A stretch of DNA of 64,000 bases from Bacteroidia bacterium (lineage in GTDB: Bacteria > Bacteroidota > Bacteroidia > B-17B0 > Aurantibacillaceae): NCBI GenBank assembly GCA_016787705.1, contig JAEUTP010000008.1, positions 124,001 to 188,000 of the forward strand. Reading direction: 5' to 3'. Each line of letters opens with the position of its first letter. The first letter of the stretch is position 1. Below, one piece after another: positions 52,829 through 62,716 of the stretch. The notes under the pieces were generated by a model. The model was given only the letters and a program-made list of their open reading frames with translations. It searched no databases and had not been told where the DNA came from. Both the position numbers and the translations under genes were made by a program.

Positions 52829-52865
52829 AAATACCTCATTTTAGGTATTGTATAGACTAAGTCTA
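52829..52865 (+). promoter_or_regulatory. Operator region of the iron-uptake cluster, site 1
   Basis: AAATACC-N7-AGGTATTG (52829-52850) recurs at 54122-54143 before the imelysin gene. Three nucleotides on is a perfect dyad TAGACT-A-AGTCTA (52853-52865), a 6-1-6 palindrome of the kind bound by Fur-family dimers. It lies 36-72 nt upstream of the ATG. Confidence 0.7.
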
Positions 52866-52900
52866 AATAAGACTTTTGTTATCGAAACTAATTTACATTT

Positions 52901-54031
52901 ATGAAAAAACACATTTATTTATCGGCTATTGCTTTAGTTGCAATTGCATCATTTAGCAGCTGCAAAAAGAAAACAACAGAACCGGAGCCTGAGCCTACTC
53001 CTGCCAACCCAACGCCTGCAACTCCATCGTATACTATACCAACTACGTACAATTACACAAACACTGCAGCAGGTATAACAACAGCAACCAATTGCATTGC
53101 CATGTTAGCCGAAATAACTACATATATAAGATCTACGCATACGGCAACGGCAGCAACGCAGCCAACTATAAGCGCGCAAAAATTAAAAGACATGTATGCT
53201 AACACCGGTAGCCAGTTTACGCTTACCGCGTTAAACTCAAGCACTATCAGTTTAAAAGCAAAATCAGGCACTGCACTTAATTTTCCAACCTTGCAAGATG
53301 CAAATTTTGACGATGCGCAACCTGCAAGTATTACATCTGCTGCAAACCCTACAGTTTCAACAGCTTCAAACGGTGTAAAAGGAAAATTAATTTCGCCTGC
53401 CAGAGCAATTTTGGTAGATGCTAATGGTTTTGAATACAAAGAATATACTGAAAAAGGTGTGATGGGCGCCGTATTTTATTACCAGGCCACTACTATTTTA
53501 GCAAACATTGGATCGCTTACTACCACTGCTGCACAAGAACAAGCCTGGGATGAAGCCTTTGGTTATTTTGGTGTACCAACTGATTTCCCAACAAACTTAA
53601 CCGGCTTAAAAAACTGGGGCAGCTATTGTAATTCAGTTAACGTTGCTATTGGCTCCAACTCTTTAATTATGAATGCATTCTTAAAAGGTCGTGCTGCTAT
53701 TATCAATAACGATGCTACAGGTCGCGATGAAGCACGTAATGCAGTTATTGCCAACTGGGAAAAAGTGGCTGCCGCAAAATGTATCAGCTACTTAAAAGGT
53801 GCAAAAAACAATTTATCTGATCAGGCAACTTTACACCACAATTTATCTGAAGGTTATGGTTTTGTTGTGGCATTTCAATACAATCCAAATAAAACAATTT
53901 CACAAGCAGACATCAATACATTGTTAAGCTATTTTGGAACGAACCTTTACAACTTACAAACTTCTAATTTAGATCTGGCCATTGCAAAATTAGAATCGGT
54001 TTTTGGTTTGAACGCCTCTCTTATTCCTTAA
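52901..54031 (+). CDS. DUF4856-family lipoprotein
   Basis: 376 residues. Lipoprotein signal with SSCKKK (cysteine 21), a Pro/Thr/Glu-rich linker and the DUF4856 domain (VKGKLISPARAILVDANGFEY, QAWDEAFGYFGVP, SEGYGFVVAFQYNP). DUF4856 proteins accompany imelysin-like proteins in iron-regulated Bacteroidota loci. First gene of the set, but with its own terminator at 54045-54070. Confidence 0.85.
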   Translation: MKKHIYLSAIALVAIASFSSCKKKTTEPEPEPTPANPTPATPSYTIPTTYNYTNTAAGITTATNCIAMLAEITTYIRSTHTATAATQPTISAQKLKDMYANTGSQFTLTALNSSTISLKAKSGTALNFPTLQDANFDDAQPASITSAANPTVSTASNGVKGKLISPARAILVDANGFEYKEYTEKGVMGAVFYYQATTILANIGSLTTTAAQEQAWDEAFGYFGVPTDFPTNLTGLKNWGSYCNSVNVAIGSNSLIMNAFLKGRAAIINNDATGRDEARNAVIANWEKVAAAKCISYLKGAKNNLSDQATLHHNLSEGYGFVVAFQYNPNKTISQADINTLLSYFGTNLYNLQTSNLDLAIAKLESVFGLNASLIP

Positions 54032-54044
54032 TATTTTTTTATCT

Positions 54045-54070
54045 AAAAGCGCCTTTTTAAAGGCGCTTTT
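54045..54070 (+). terminator. Terminator of the DUF4856 gene
   Basis: AAAAGCGCCTTT/AAAGGCGCTTTT, 12-bp arms with a minimal loop, T-run. Confidence 0.88.
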
Positions 54071-54121
54071 AGTATTTTAAGTAATTATTAAATTATTGAT
54101 AATCAATTAATTTCCCTATAC

Positions 54122-54143
54122 AAATACCATATTTGAGGTATTG
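54122..54143 (+). promoter_or_regulatory. Operator region of the iron-uptake cluster, site 2
   Basis: AAATACC-N7-AGGTATTG with the same spacing as 52829-52850, 46 nt before the imelysin ATG. The spacer ATATTTG may be part of the -7 element, so a regulator bound here would block it. No TAGACT dyad is present here. Confidence 0.65.
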
Positions 54144-54188
54144 ATACAAAAAGCTATTAATCGCACCTTTGTATACGATCAAAAAGCC

Positions 54189-55316
54189 ATGAAATTACGA
54201 GGCCTTACATTTATATTAAGCGTTTGTTTAATAACACTTATTTTTATTGCCTGCAAAAAGAAAGCAAAAGATAAAACCGAAGAAGAAGAAACAAAGTTTG
54301 ATAAGCCGGCAATGCTTGCCAACTGTGCAGATAATGTGATCATTCCAAATTTTCAGGCTTTTAAATCCGCAATGGATTCGCTGGTATATTCATTTACGGC
54401 TTTTACACAAAGTAAAGATGTTGCAACACTTACAACACTTCGTCAAAAATATATTACAGCTATTATAAAATTCCAGCATATATCCACATTCGAATTTGGC
54501 CCGTCAGAATCGGAGATCGTTCGTTCTAATTTTAACACCTATCCCACAAATACACTTACAATCAATTCAAACATCAGCTCCGGAAGCTACAACCTCGGAA
54601 CCGTTAGTAATTTAGACGCAAAAGGTTTTCCGGCTCTGGATTATTTAATTTTTGGGAAGAATGAAACAGATGCTTCGCTTATTGCTTTATTTGATACAGA
54701 CCCAAAAGCGGCCAACCGTATTGCTTACGTAACAGCTTGTTTAAGCGAAATGCAAACAAAAACAAATTCGATCGTTAGCGCATGGAATAATAGTTACCGT
54801 AATACTTTTGTAGGCTCAACAGGTTCGCAGATAGGCAGCTCGTTGGGGTTATTGGTAAACCAATTAAATTTTGAAATTGATCTTTTGAAGAATGCCAAAA
54901 TTGGTATTCCCTTAGGAAAAAAATCTCTTGGCGTTACACTTCCCGAAAAATGCGAGGCTTTTTACGCTAATAGTATCTCGATTAAACTGGCAAAAGAATG
55001 TCTTGCAAATATTGAAGACGTTTATCTTGGCCGTTCAACAGCCGGTGCAGACGGTAAAGGATTAGATGATCTTTTAGAAAGTATTGATGCCATGCATGGC
55101 TCCGAACCTTTAAACGCCGCTATTAAAAACCAGTTTGCTGTTACCCAATCAAAATTAAATCTTGTTGCCGAACCCTTATCATCTTCTGTTAATAACGCAA
55201 CATCAACGGTAGATGCCGCTTACCTGGAAATGGTAAAACTATTAGTGCTGTTAAAGACAGACACGCCATCAGCTTTAGGAATCGTTATTACTTACCAGGA
55301 CGGAGACGGTGATTAA
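54189..55316 (+). CDS. Imelysin-family (M75/EfeM-like) lipoprotein
   Basis: 375 residues from ATG 54189 (an upstream TTG reading adds sixteen unsupported residues and runs into the operator). Lipobox FIACKKK; imelysin-type repeats with LANCADNVIIPNFQAF, FQHISTFEFGPSESE and GFPALDYLIFG. The canonical GxHxxE motif is modified (HISTFE). Such lipoproteins bind iron or haem at the surface. HTTM and receptor genes follow. Confidence 0.88.
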   Translation: MKLRGLTFILSVCLITLIFIACKKKAKDKTEEEETKFDKPAMLANCADNVIIPNFQAFKSAMDSLVYSFTAFTQSKDVATLTTLRQKYITAIIKFQHISTFEFGPSESEIVRSNFNTYPTNTLTINSNISSGSYNLGTVSNLDAKGFPALDYLIFGKNETDASLIALFDTDPKAANRIAYVTACLSEMQTKTNSIVSAWNNSYRNTFVGSTGSQIGSSLGLLVNQLNFEIDLLKNAKIGIPLGKKSLGVTLPEKCEAFYANSISIKLAKECLANIEDVYLGRSTAGADGKGLDDLLESIDAMHGSEPLNAAIKNQFAVTQSKLNLVAEPLSSSVNNATSTVDAAYLEMVKLLVLLKTDTPSALGIVITYQDGDGD

Positions 55317-56652
55317 CCATATCAAATCATATTTTTTTAAACCTGTACATCTTGCACCATTGGCCGTTTTTAGAATGGCCTTTGGTTTTTTAATGCTCGC
55401 CTCAATTTTAAGATTTATTGCTAAAGGCTGGGTGTACGATATGTATTTGAAACCAAAGATATTCTTTCCTTACTTTGGTTTTGAATGGGTAAAACCGTTT
55501 GGCCAAACAGGCATGTACATTTTATTTATTGCCCTGGCCATTGCTGCTTTATTTATTGCTTTAGGTTTTTTATATAGAATATCAACAACTTTTTTCTTCC
55601 TTGCATTTACCTATGTTGAACTTATTGATAAAACAAATTATTTAAATCACTATTATTTTATAAGTATTGCCAGTTTTCTTATTATTTTTTTACCGGCTAA
55701 CCGTTATTTCTCGGTTGATGCAACACTCAATAAAAAAATAGCGGCTACGCATGTACCAAATTATTTTGTACTCACCATTAAATTTCAGGTATTTATTGTT
55801 TACTTTTTTGCGGGTATTGCTAAACTTAATTCAGATTGGTTGTTGCACGCCCAACCGCTCAAGATCTGGCTTCCCGCGCACAGCGAAATGCCGCTGATAG
55901 GTACTCTTTTAACAAAAGAATGGACCGCCTATTTCTTTAGCTGGTTTGGCTGTATCTATGATCTTCTCATACCTTTCTTTTTATTTATTCCAAGATTTGT
56001 AAGGCCCGCTTATTTTTTTGTAATTGTATTTCACTTGGCCACGTCACTGTTTTTTAATATAGGCATGTTTCCTTATATTATGATTTGCCTTACTACCATT
56101 TTTTTTACTGAAAACTTTCATATCAGGATTATTCACTTTTTAAAAGCTTTTACAAAATCCACAACCAAAAATGAACAAACCGTTTTTTCGCCTTCTGCAA
56201 AAACGCTGAAGCTATTTTCCGTTTTATTTATTATTCACTTCACCATTCAATTGATCCTGCCCTTTCGCTACGCACTGTACCCTGGTAATTTATTCTGGAC
56301 AGAACAGGGCTACCGTTTTTCATGGCGTGTTATGCTTATGGAGAAAGCAGGTACCGCTTTTTTTTATGTTCACGATAGAACAACTAATGGGGAAATTGAA
56401 ATAGATAATAAAAAATATTTAACCTACATGCAGGAAAAAATGATGGCCACACAACCGGATATGATGATTGATTATGCTAAATTTTTAAAAGCAGAATTTA
56501 TAAAGCAGGGTTTTAAAGATCCTATCATTCGTGCGCAAAGCTATGTAACCCTTAACGGCAGTGGTTCAAGAGAATTCATTGACCCGCAGGTTGACCTGAG
56601 TAGCCAAAGTAATTCATTTTTAAAAAATAAAGACTGGGTAAAAAAATATTGA
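55309..56652 (+). CDS. HTTM-domain membrane protein (vitamin K-dependent carboxylase-like)
   Basis: 447 residues. GTG start overlapping the imelysin stop by 8 nt, so translation is coupled. About eight helices in the HTTM order: VFRMAFGFLMLASILRF, YLNHYYFISIASFLIIFLP, FQVFIVYFFAGIAKLNSDWL, plus a soluble C-terminal domain. HTTM is homologous to gamma-glutamyl carboxylase membrane parts; its role in iron loci is unknown. Confidence 0.9.
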   Translation: MINHIKSYFFKPVHLAPLAVFRMAFGFLMLASILRFIAKGWVYDMYLKPKIFFPYFGFEWVKPFGQTGMYILFIALAIAALFIALGFLYRISTTFFFLAFTYVELIDKTNYLNHYYFISIASFLIIFLPANRYFSVDATLNKKIAATHVPNYFVLTIKFQVFIVYFFAGIAKLNSDWLLHAQPLKIWLPAHSEMPLIGTLLTKEWTAYFFSWFGCIYDLLIPFFLFIPRFVRPAYFFVIVFHLATSLFFNIGMFPYIMICLTTIFFTENFHIRIIHFLKAFTKSTTKNEQTVFSPSAKTLKLFSVLFIIHFTIQLILPFRYALYPGNLFWTEQGYRFSWRVMLMEKAGTAFFYVHDRTTNGEIEIDNKKYLTYMQEKMMATQPDMMIDYAKFLKAEFIKQGFKDPIIRAQSYVTLNGSGSREFIDPQVDLSSQSNSFLKNKDWVKKY

Positions 56653-56658
56653 TCTTTT

Positions 56659-58878
56659 ATGCGCATACTTTTACTTTATATACTTTTATTTTTATCCTGT
56701 TTTGTTTTTTCACAAAACGATTCATTAAGAAATGATTCGATAAATAAACAAATAAAAAAAGACATTGAATTAAAAGAAATAGAGATCGTTGTCGAAAAAG
56801 ATAACAACTTTGGCATATCGCGCTTAAATAATGTTGAAGGCACAACCATCTATGCAGGCAAAAAAACCGAAGCTATTTACCTGCAAGACCTCAATGCTAA
56901 TCTTGCAGCAAATAACAGCAGGCAGGTTTTCTCAAAAATTGCAGGTATTAATATTTTTGAAAACGATGGTTCGGGCGCAACTATTGGCATTGGCGGTCGC
57001 GGCTTAAATCCAAACCGTATTTCTAATTTTAATACACGTCAAAACGGTTACGATATTTCCGCTGATGCCTTAGGCTATCCTGAAAGTTATTACACACCAC
57101 CAACCGAAGCCATTGAACGTATAGAAATTTTACGAGGCGCTGCAGGCTTACAATTTGGCACACAGTTTGGAGGTATGATCAATTACAAATTTGCAGATGC
57201 ACCGGCCAATAAAAAATTCTCGGCAAAATTTCGCCAAACAGGCGGTTCGTTTGGTTTTGTAAATTCATTCAATCAAATTGGCGGCACTGTAAAAAAATTA
57301 TCCTACAATACATTTTATCAATACAAACAATACAATGGCTGGCGCGAACGTTCACGGTTACACAGCCACACTGCTTTTGCAAGCTTAAAATATCAGTTCA
57401 GCGAACGTTTTTTTATTAAAGGCGAATACACTTTTCTTTCATACCTCGCACAACAACCAGGAGGCTTAACTGATAAACAATTTGAAAAAGATCCATCCAT
57501 TGTTAACCGCTATAGAAACTGGTTTAAAGTAAACTGGAATTTGTTTTCGTTAACAGCAGATTATAAACTTTCTGATCGCTCCAGATTTAATTTTTTATTT
57601 TTTGGATTGAATGCCGGTCGTGATGCTTTAGGAAATTTAGGAAGAATTGACCGGGCAGACGATACAGCTATTTACCGAAATTTATTAAGTGATATTTACA
57701 ACAATTATGGTGGCGAATTGCGCTTTTTGCAACGCTATATTCTGTTTGAGAACAACAGTCATTTTTTAATTGGTGCTCGTATATACAAAGGCCACACAGA
57801 TCGTAAGCAGGGCGATGCAGACAAAACAGACAAAGCACATTTTAAATTCTTACATCCCGATAATTTAGAAAATTCAGCCTATATTTTTCCATCTTCTAAC
57901 TACGCAGTATTTATCGAAAATATTTTTCAGCTCACAAAAAAATGGAGTGTAACCCCCGGTGCACGGTTTGAAAATATTGTTACCAGTTCAGAAGGTTATT
58001 ACCGTTTAATAAATAAAGATCTTGCAGGAAATATTTTGTTGGATATGAAGATTCAGGATAACAGGAGCAACTCGCGCAGTTTTGTACTGGCGGGAATTGG
58101 CACGCAATTAAAATTAAATAATTCGGTAGAATTGTACGCAAATTTTTCTCAAAATTACCGCTCTATAAATTTTAATGATATGCGTGTTTTAAATCCCAAC
58201 TTCGCAGTTGATCCTAATTTAAAAGACGAAAGTGGTTTTACTACCGATGGTGGTTTTAGAGGTGTAATAAAAAACATTTTGTACTTTGATGTAAGCGCAT
58301 TTTATTTAAATTATCAAAACAGGATAGGTACTGTTTTAAGAATAGATTCTACAACATATAATATTATTCGTTACCGTACCAACATTAGCAATAGCAAAAA
58401 CACAGGTGTTGAAGCATTTGGTGAAATTGATTGGTTAAAGCTATTCAATAAAAATTCAAAGCATAAACTGTCTACATTTATAAACATGTCATACATCAAC
58501 GCTATTTATGTAAGCAGTGCGCAAAGTGCTTACAATAATAAAAAGGTAGAATATGTGCCTGATGTTATTTTTAGAACAGGCTTAACCTACGCTTACAAAA
58601 AATTCAGTCTTACTTATCAGTATTCTTATAATGCGCAACAATTTTCAGATGCCGATAATTCCGAATCAGTTTCATCGGCTATTTATGGTATTATTCCTGC
58701 CTACTCTATTATGGATATTTCTGCTAATTACAGTTGGCGATTTTTAGGATTTAGTGCCGGAGTAAATAATCTTGCCAACAGCATCTATTTTACACGCCGT
58801 GCCGAAGGATATCCCGGACCCGGCATATTGCCTGCAGACCCTATAAACGCTTACTTTACCATCCAGGTAAAACTTTAA
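56659..58878 (+). CDS. TonB-dependent outer-membrane receptor (FecA-like)
   Basis: 739 residues: signal peptide (1-18), a plug domain (about 60-180, GRGLNPNRISNF, AIERIEILRGAAGLQFG) and a 22-strand barrel. No carboxypeptidase-like N-terminal domain, unlike SusC. It directly follows the HTTM gene. Together with the imelysin and DUF4856 lipoproteins it probably takes up ferric or haem-type ligands; the exact ligand is unknown. Confidence 0.92.
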   Translation: MRILLLYILLFLSCFVFSQNDSLRNDSINKQIKKDIELKEIEIVVEKDNNFGISRLNNVEGTTIYAGKKTEAIYLQDLNANLAANNSRQVFSKIAGINIFENDGSGATIGIGGRGLNPNRISNFNTRQNGYDISADALGYPESYYTPPTEAIERIEILRGAAGLQFGTQFGGMINYKFADAPANKKFSAKFRQTGGSFGFVNSFNQIGGTVKKLSYNTFYQYKQYNGWRERSRLHSHTAFASLKYQFSERFFIKGEYTFLSYLAQQPGGLTDKQFEKDPSIVNRYRNWFKVNWNLFSLTADYKLSDRSRFNFLFFGLNAGRDALGNLGRIDRADDTAIYRNLLSDIYNNYGGELRFLQRYILFENNSHFLIGARIYKGHTDRKQGDADKTDKAHFKFLHPDNLENSAYIFPSSNYAVFIENIFQLTKKWSVTPGARFENIVTSSEGYYRLINKDLAGNILLDMKIQDNRSNSRSFVLAGIGTQLKLNNSVELYANFSQNYRSINFNDMRVLNPNFAVDPNLKDESGFTTDGGFRGVIKNILYFDVSAFYLNYQNRIGTVLRIDSTTYNIIRYRTNISNSKNTGVEAFGEIDWLKLFNKNSKHKLSTFINMSYINAIYVSSAQSAYNNKKVEYVPDVIFRTGLTYAYKKFSLTYQYSYNAQQFSDADNSESVSSAIYGIIPAYSIMDISANYSWRFLGFSAGVNNLANSIYFTRRAEGYPGPGILPADPINAYFTIQVKL

Positions 58879-58983
58879 AAAGGGTTAAAATCAATGTATT
58901 ACTATTTATACACATTTTTTTGAAATAATCAATCTTTTTTCTAAAATTATTCTTGTAATTTTAGTGTTTATAAGTATTAGATT

Positions 58984-60396
58984 ATGAGTGCTTTTGATGA
59001 CGATGCAGACGGGTTGAACGAGAATGAATTTGAAGAGAATTTAAAACTTTTTGAAGATATGCTGGCCGGTGGCCAGTCCCATTTTTTTGACGCTGATGAC
59101 ATTGAAGAAATAATAGATTATTATCTGCAATGGTTAAACTATGATATGGCTAAAAAAGCAATTGATTATGGTTTAGAACGTTTTCCTTTTTCAAGCATTA
59201 TTAAAATTCGCCACGCGCAATATCTATCAAGCCAGCATTATACACACGAGGCTTTAGCTATCTTAAATGAAGTTGAGCAAATAGAACAAAATAATTTTGA
59301 TTTGTATATGGCCCGTGGTTACATCTATAGCCAAATGGGTTTAGGTGAGCAGGCAATAGAAAATTTTAAGAATGCTATTCCTTTAGCCGAAAATAAAGAT
59401 GAAGTATATGTTGCTTTAGGTGTTGAATTTTTAAATGAAGATAAGCCCGATGACGCCCTTTACTATTTAAAAAAAGCCATAAAACTAAACCCAAAAAATG
59501 AAGTGGCGTTAAACGAGCTTTCATTATGCTTTGACCTTACCGGCAAATCAAGCGAAGCTATTTCGTTTTACGAAAGTTATATCGATAATCATCCGTACAG
59601 TTATTTTGCCTGGTTTAATTTAGGCCTTGGATACAGCCGCATGGGTTTGTTTGAAAAAGCCATTGAGGCTTACGATTATTCGATAGCCATTAACGAAAAC
59701 TTTAGTTCGGCTTATTTCAATAAAGCAAATTCTTTAGCGCAATTAGAACAGTACGAAGAAGCTATTGCTGTTTATAAAGAAACCTTTAAGCACGAAGAGC
59801 ATGAGCCTACAACTTATTATTATATTGGTGAATGCTATGAAAATTTAAACGATTTTGAAAACGCATTAGTTAATTATAACAAATGTGTTAAGCTCGACCC
59901 GGCCAATGCAGATGCATGGTTAGGAATTGGCGTGGTTCTTGATGCCATGAACAGGCTAACCGAGGGAGTGCATTATATTAAAAAAGCGATCGAAATAAAT
60001 CCTAACGATGCTGAGTATTGGTACGTATTTGCCGAAGTACAGGAAAAATTGGGTTTTATGGAGGAAGCGGCAATGGCTTACCAACGTGTAATTGAATTAG
60101 AATATCCCGATTATGATGTTTGGTTGGATTACAGCAAATTACTTCATCAAAACGGATACATTACCAACGCACTTGAAACACTAAGCGAAGGCATAAAATA
60201 TTTTCCTGATGTAGTTGAATTATATTACCGTATGGGTGTGATATTATTAGATAAAGAAAACAGGAAAGAATCATTAGCCTATTTTGAAAAGGCGCTGGCA
60301 ATGGATTATTCAAAACATAACGAGATATTTGAATACGCGCCTATATTACAAAACGATAAAGAAATATTGAACTTAATTTCCAATTATAAAAAATAA
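58984..60396 (+). CDS. Tetratricopeptide-repeat protein
   Basis: 470 residues. Acidic N-terminus, then about ten to eleven TPR units (for example AWFNLGLGYSRMGLFEKAIEAY and ADAWLGIGVVLDAMNRL). No signal peptide, so cytoplasmic scaffold. One nucleotide separates it from the downstream phosphosulfolactate synthase gene, which suggests an operon. Confidence 0.9.
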   Translation: MSAFDDDADGLNENEFEENLKLFEDMLAGGQSHFFDADDIEEIIDYYLQWLNYDMAKKAIDYGLERFPFSSIIKIRHAQYLSSQHYTHEALAILNEVEQIEQNNFDLYMARGYIYSQMGLGEQAIENFKNAIPLAENKDEVYVALGVEFLNEDKPDDALYYLKKAIKLNPKNEVALNELSLCFDLTGKSSEAISFYESYIDNHPYSYFAWFNLGLGYSRMGLFEKAIEAYDYSIAINENFSSAYFNKANSLAQLEQYEEAIAVYKETFKHEEHEPTTYYYIGECYENLNDFENALVNYNKCVKLDPANADAWLGIGVVLDAMNRLTEGVHYIKKAIEINPNDAEYWYVFAEVQEKLGFMEEAAMAYQRVIELEYPDYDVWLDYSKLLHQNGYITNALETLSEGIKYFPDVVELYYRMGVILLDKENRKESLAYFEKALAMDYSKHNEIFEYAPILQNDKEILNLISNYKK

Positions 60397-60397
60397 A

Positions 60398-61192
60398 ATG
60401 GCAACAAATTATAACTTTAACCTCAGCCACTTACCCGAACGTACTGTAAACCCACGTAAAAATGGTGTTACTATGGTAATGGATAAGGGTATTAGCCTTA
60501 GACAAGCAGAAGATATGTTAGCATCTTCATCAGACTATATTGATTTTGTAAAACTTGGATTTGGAACTTCGATTGTTTCTAAAAATGTAAAAGAAAAGGT
60601 TAAGCTTTATAAAGATGCCGGCATAAAAGTATATGTTGGAGGCACTTTATTTGAAGCATTTATTGTTCGTAATAAATTTGATGATTATTTAAAATATATT
60701 GATGATCTTAAATTAGATTGCGCTGAAGTAAGCGATGGCAGTATTGAATTGGAACATGATGTAAAATGCGAATACATTAGTAAGCTTGCTAAGAATTATA
60801 CTGTTTTAAGTGAAGTTGGCAGTAAAGAAGAAGGTGTTATCATTCATCCTGCCCGCTGGATAAAAATGATGGAAAGCGAATTACAGGCGGGCGCTTTTAA
60901 AGTAATTGCAGAAGCAAGAGAAAGCGGTACCACAGGTATTTTTCACAAGAACGGCAGCGCACACACCATGTTGATCAACCGAATTGTAAACAAAGTGAAA
61001 ATTGAAAATATAATCTGGGAAACGCCACAAAAAAGTCAACAGGTGTATTTTATTAAACTATTTGGTTGCAACGTAAATGTTGGTAATATTGGTGTAGATG
61101 ATGTTATTCCATTAGAGACTTTGCGTTTAGGATTACGCGGCGATACTTTTTTTACCTATTTACCTGAAGAAATGAAACAACAAACTTTATAA
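60398..61192 (+). CDS. Phosphosulfolactate synthase (ComA-like)
   Basis: 264 residues of the ComA TIM-barrel family (MVMDKGISLRQAEDML, DFVKLGFGTS, VGGTLFEAFI, EVSDGSIEL). The archaeal enzyme adds sulfite to phosphoenolpyruvate for coenzyme M. Bacteroidota do not make coenzyme M, so it more likely serves sulfolactate- or sulfonate-type lipid or metabolite synthesis; this is inference. Confidence 0.88.
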   Translation: MATNYNFNLSHLPERTVNPRKNGVTMVMDKGISLRQAEDMLASSSDYIDFVKLGFGTSIVSKNVKEKVKLYKDAGIKVYVGGTLFEAFIVRNKFDDYLKYIDDLKLDCAEVSDGSIELEHDVKCEYISKLAKNYTVLSEVGSKEEGVIIHPARWIKMMESELQAGAFKVIAEARESGTTGIFHKNGSAHTMLINRIVNKVKIENIIWETPQKSQQVYFIKLFGCNVNVGNIGVDDVIPLETLRLGLRGDTFFTYLPEEMKQQTL

Positions 61193-61282
61193 TATATCAT
61201 GAAATAGCTATGACCAAGCATATAATAACAAAAGAACATAGCTTATTCCATATGACAATTAAAAAACAATAATATCCTTCAT

Positions 61283-61585
61283 ATGAAAGAAATAACAGTA
61301 CAGGAATTAAAACAATTGGTTGATTCCAAAGCAGATTTTCAATTAATAGATGTTCGCGAAGAGCACGAATTTGATGAAGCTAATTTAAACGGCATTTTAA
61401 TTCCAATGGGCGAAGCTTTGGAAAGATCGGCAGAGATCTCAAAAGATAAGCAGGTTGTAATTCATTGCCGCAGTGGTAAGCGTAGCGCCACAGTAATTAA
61501 TGCTTTAGAAAGTCAGCAAGGATATACAAACCTGTACAATTTAAAAGGTGGTATTTTAGCTTATATTGAAGAGATTGGACTTTAA
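61283..61585 (+). CDS. Rhodanese-domain sulfurtransferase
   Basis: 100 residues, single rhodanese domain: LIDVREEHEFDEANL, active-site C62 in IHCRSGKRSA and YNLKGGILAY. It transfers sulfane sulfur. Clustered with dps 12 nt downstream, so a stress or redox role is likely. Confidence 0.93.
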   Translation: MKEITVQELKQLVDSKADFQLIDVREEHEFDEANLNGILIPMGEALERSAEISKDKQVVIHCRSGKRSATVINALESQQGYTNLYNLKGGILAYIEEIGL

Positions 61586-61596
61586 AAAAAAGAAAA

Positions 61597-62076
61597 ATGA
61601 GTAAGTTAAATTCTATTGGTTTAGACGCTGTAAAATCTAAACAGCTTTCAGAAAAATTAAATTTGTTGCTGGCAAATTATTCTATTTTTTATCAGAATGT
61701 TCGTGGTTATCATTGGAATATAAAGGGAGAAAAATTTTTTGAATTGCATTTGAAATTTGAAGAATTGTATACAGATCTTCAGCTTAAGGTTGACGAAGTA
61801 GCAGAACGCATCTTAACTTTAGGGCACTCGCCAAATCACAATTACTCTGAGTATAAAAAAATTTCGAAGATCAAAGAAAGTAACGAAGTAAGTGATGGAA
61901 AAAAAGCTGTTGCTAACATTTTAACATCTTTTGAAACAATTATTACTCTTCAACGAGATCTTTTAAAGCTATCCGGCAAAATTGACGATGAAGGGACAAA
62001 TGCTTTAATGAGCGACTACATTCGCGCTCAGGAAAAACTTGTATGGATGTATTCATCATTTTTAAATAATAAATAG
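61597..62076 (+). CDS. dps: Dps-family ferritin-like protein
   Basis: 159 residues, four-helix bundle. Ferroxidase ligands H39 (YHWNIKG), H51 (ELHLKFEELY), D66 and E70 (VDEVAERI) are intact. It would form a 12-mer that oxidises and stores iron and protects DNA. Same strand as rhodanese and DedA genes with short gaps. Confidence 0.94.
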   Translation: MSKLNSIGLDAVKSKQLSEKLNLLLANYSIFYQNVRGYHWNIKGEKFFELHLKFEELYTDLQLKVDEVAERILTLGHSPNHNYSEYKKISKIKESNEVSDGKKAVANILTSFETIITLQRDLLKLSGKIDDEGTNALMSDYIRAQEKLVWMYSSFLNNK

Positions 62077-62080
62077 TTGT

Positions 62081-62716
62081 ATGGTAGAGCTCTTTAAACA
62101 CATTTTACATTTAGATTTTGATTGGTTATTTGCCAATTACGGAACAACTATTTATGTTGTTTTGTTTCTTGTAATTTTCATTGAAACAGGTTTGGTAGCC
62201 ATGCCTTTTTTACCCGGCGATTCGCTATTATTTACCGCAGGTTTATTTGCACGCTCGGGTCATTTAAATTTATCGTACCTGCTAATTCTTTTATTTATTG
62301 CCGCAGTATTAGGCGATAATTGCAACTACTGGATAGGAAGAAAAATAGGTTTAAAGATCTTTACTTTAAAAATAAAAGGTCGTCCATTAGTAAAACAAGA
62401 GTACCTTGATAAAACCCATTCGTTTTTTGAAAAATATGGTACCAAAGCTATTATTATGGCGCGCTTTGTTCCTATTGTTCGTACATTTTCGCCGTTTGCT
62501 GCGGGCGTTGCCGAAATGGATTATAAAAAATTCTTTAGCTTTGATGTTTTGGGTGGTGTACTATGGATTGGTAGCTTAACAATTGCAGGCTATTTACTGG
62601 GTGAAGTAGAGATCATCAGAAAACATATCGATCTTGTTTGCCTTGGCATTATTTTAGTTTCTGTTTTACCAATTATTTTTGGTTATTTAAAAGCAAGAAT
62701 GAACAAAGCAAAATGA
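62081..62716 (+). CDS. DedA-family membrane protein
   Basis: 211 residues, five to six helices with the SNARE-associated/DedA motifs (FIETGLVAMPFLPGDSLLF, FFEKYGTKAIIMARFVPIVR). Members are thought to flip undecaprenyl phosphate or phospholipids. It overlaps the YidD-type gene by 4 nt (ATGA). Confidence 0.92.
   Translation: MVELFKHILHLDFDWLFANYGTTIYVVLFLVIFIETGLVAMPFLPGDSLLFTAGLFARSGHLNLSYLLILLFIAAVLGDNCNYWIGRKIGLKIFTLKIKGRPLVKQEYLDKTHSFFEKYGTKAIIMARFVPIVRTFSPFAAGVAEMDYKKFFSFDVLGGVLWIGSLTIAGYLLGEVEIIRKHIDLVCLGIILVSVLPIIFGYLKARMNKAK

Noticed and set aside
54096..54106. TTGAT-A-ATCAA as a seventh Fnr-type box
   Set aside because: One-base spacer instead of four, and it lies away from the regulon island.
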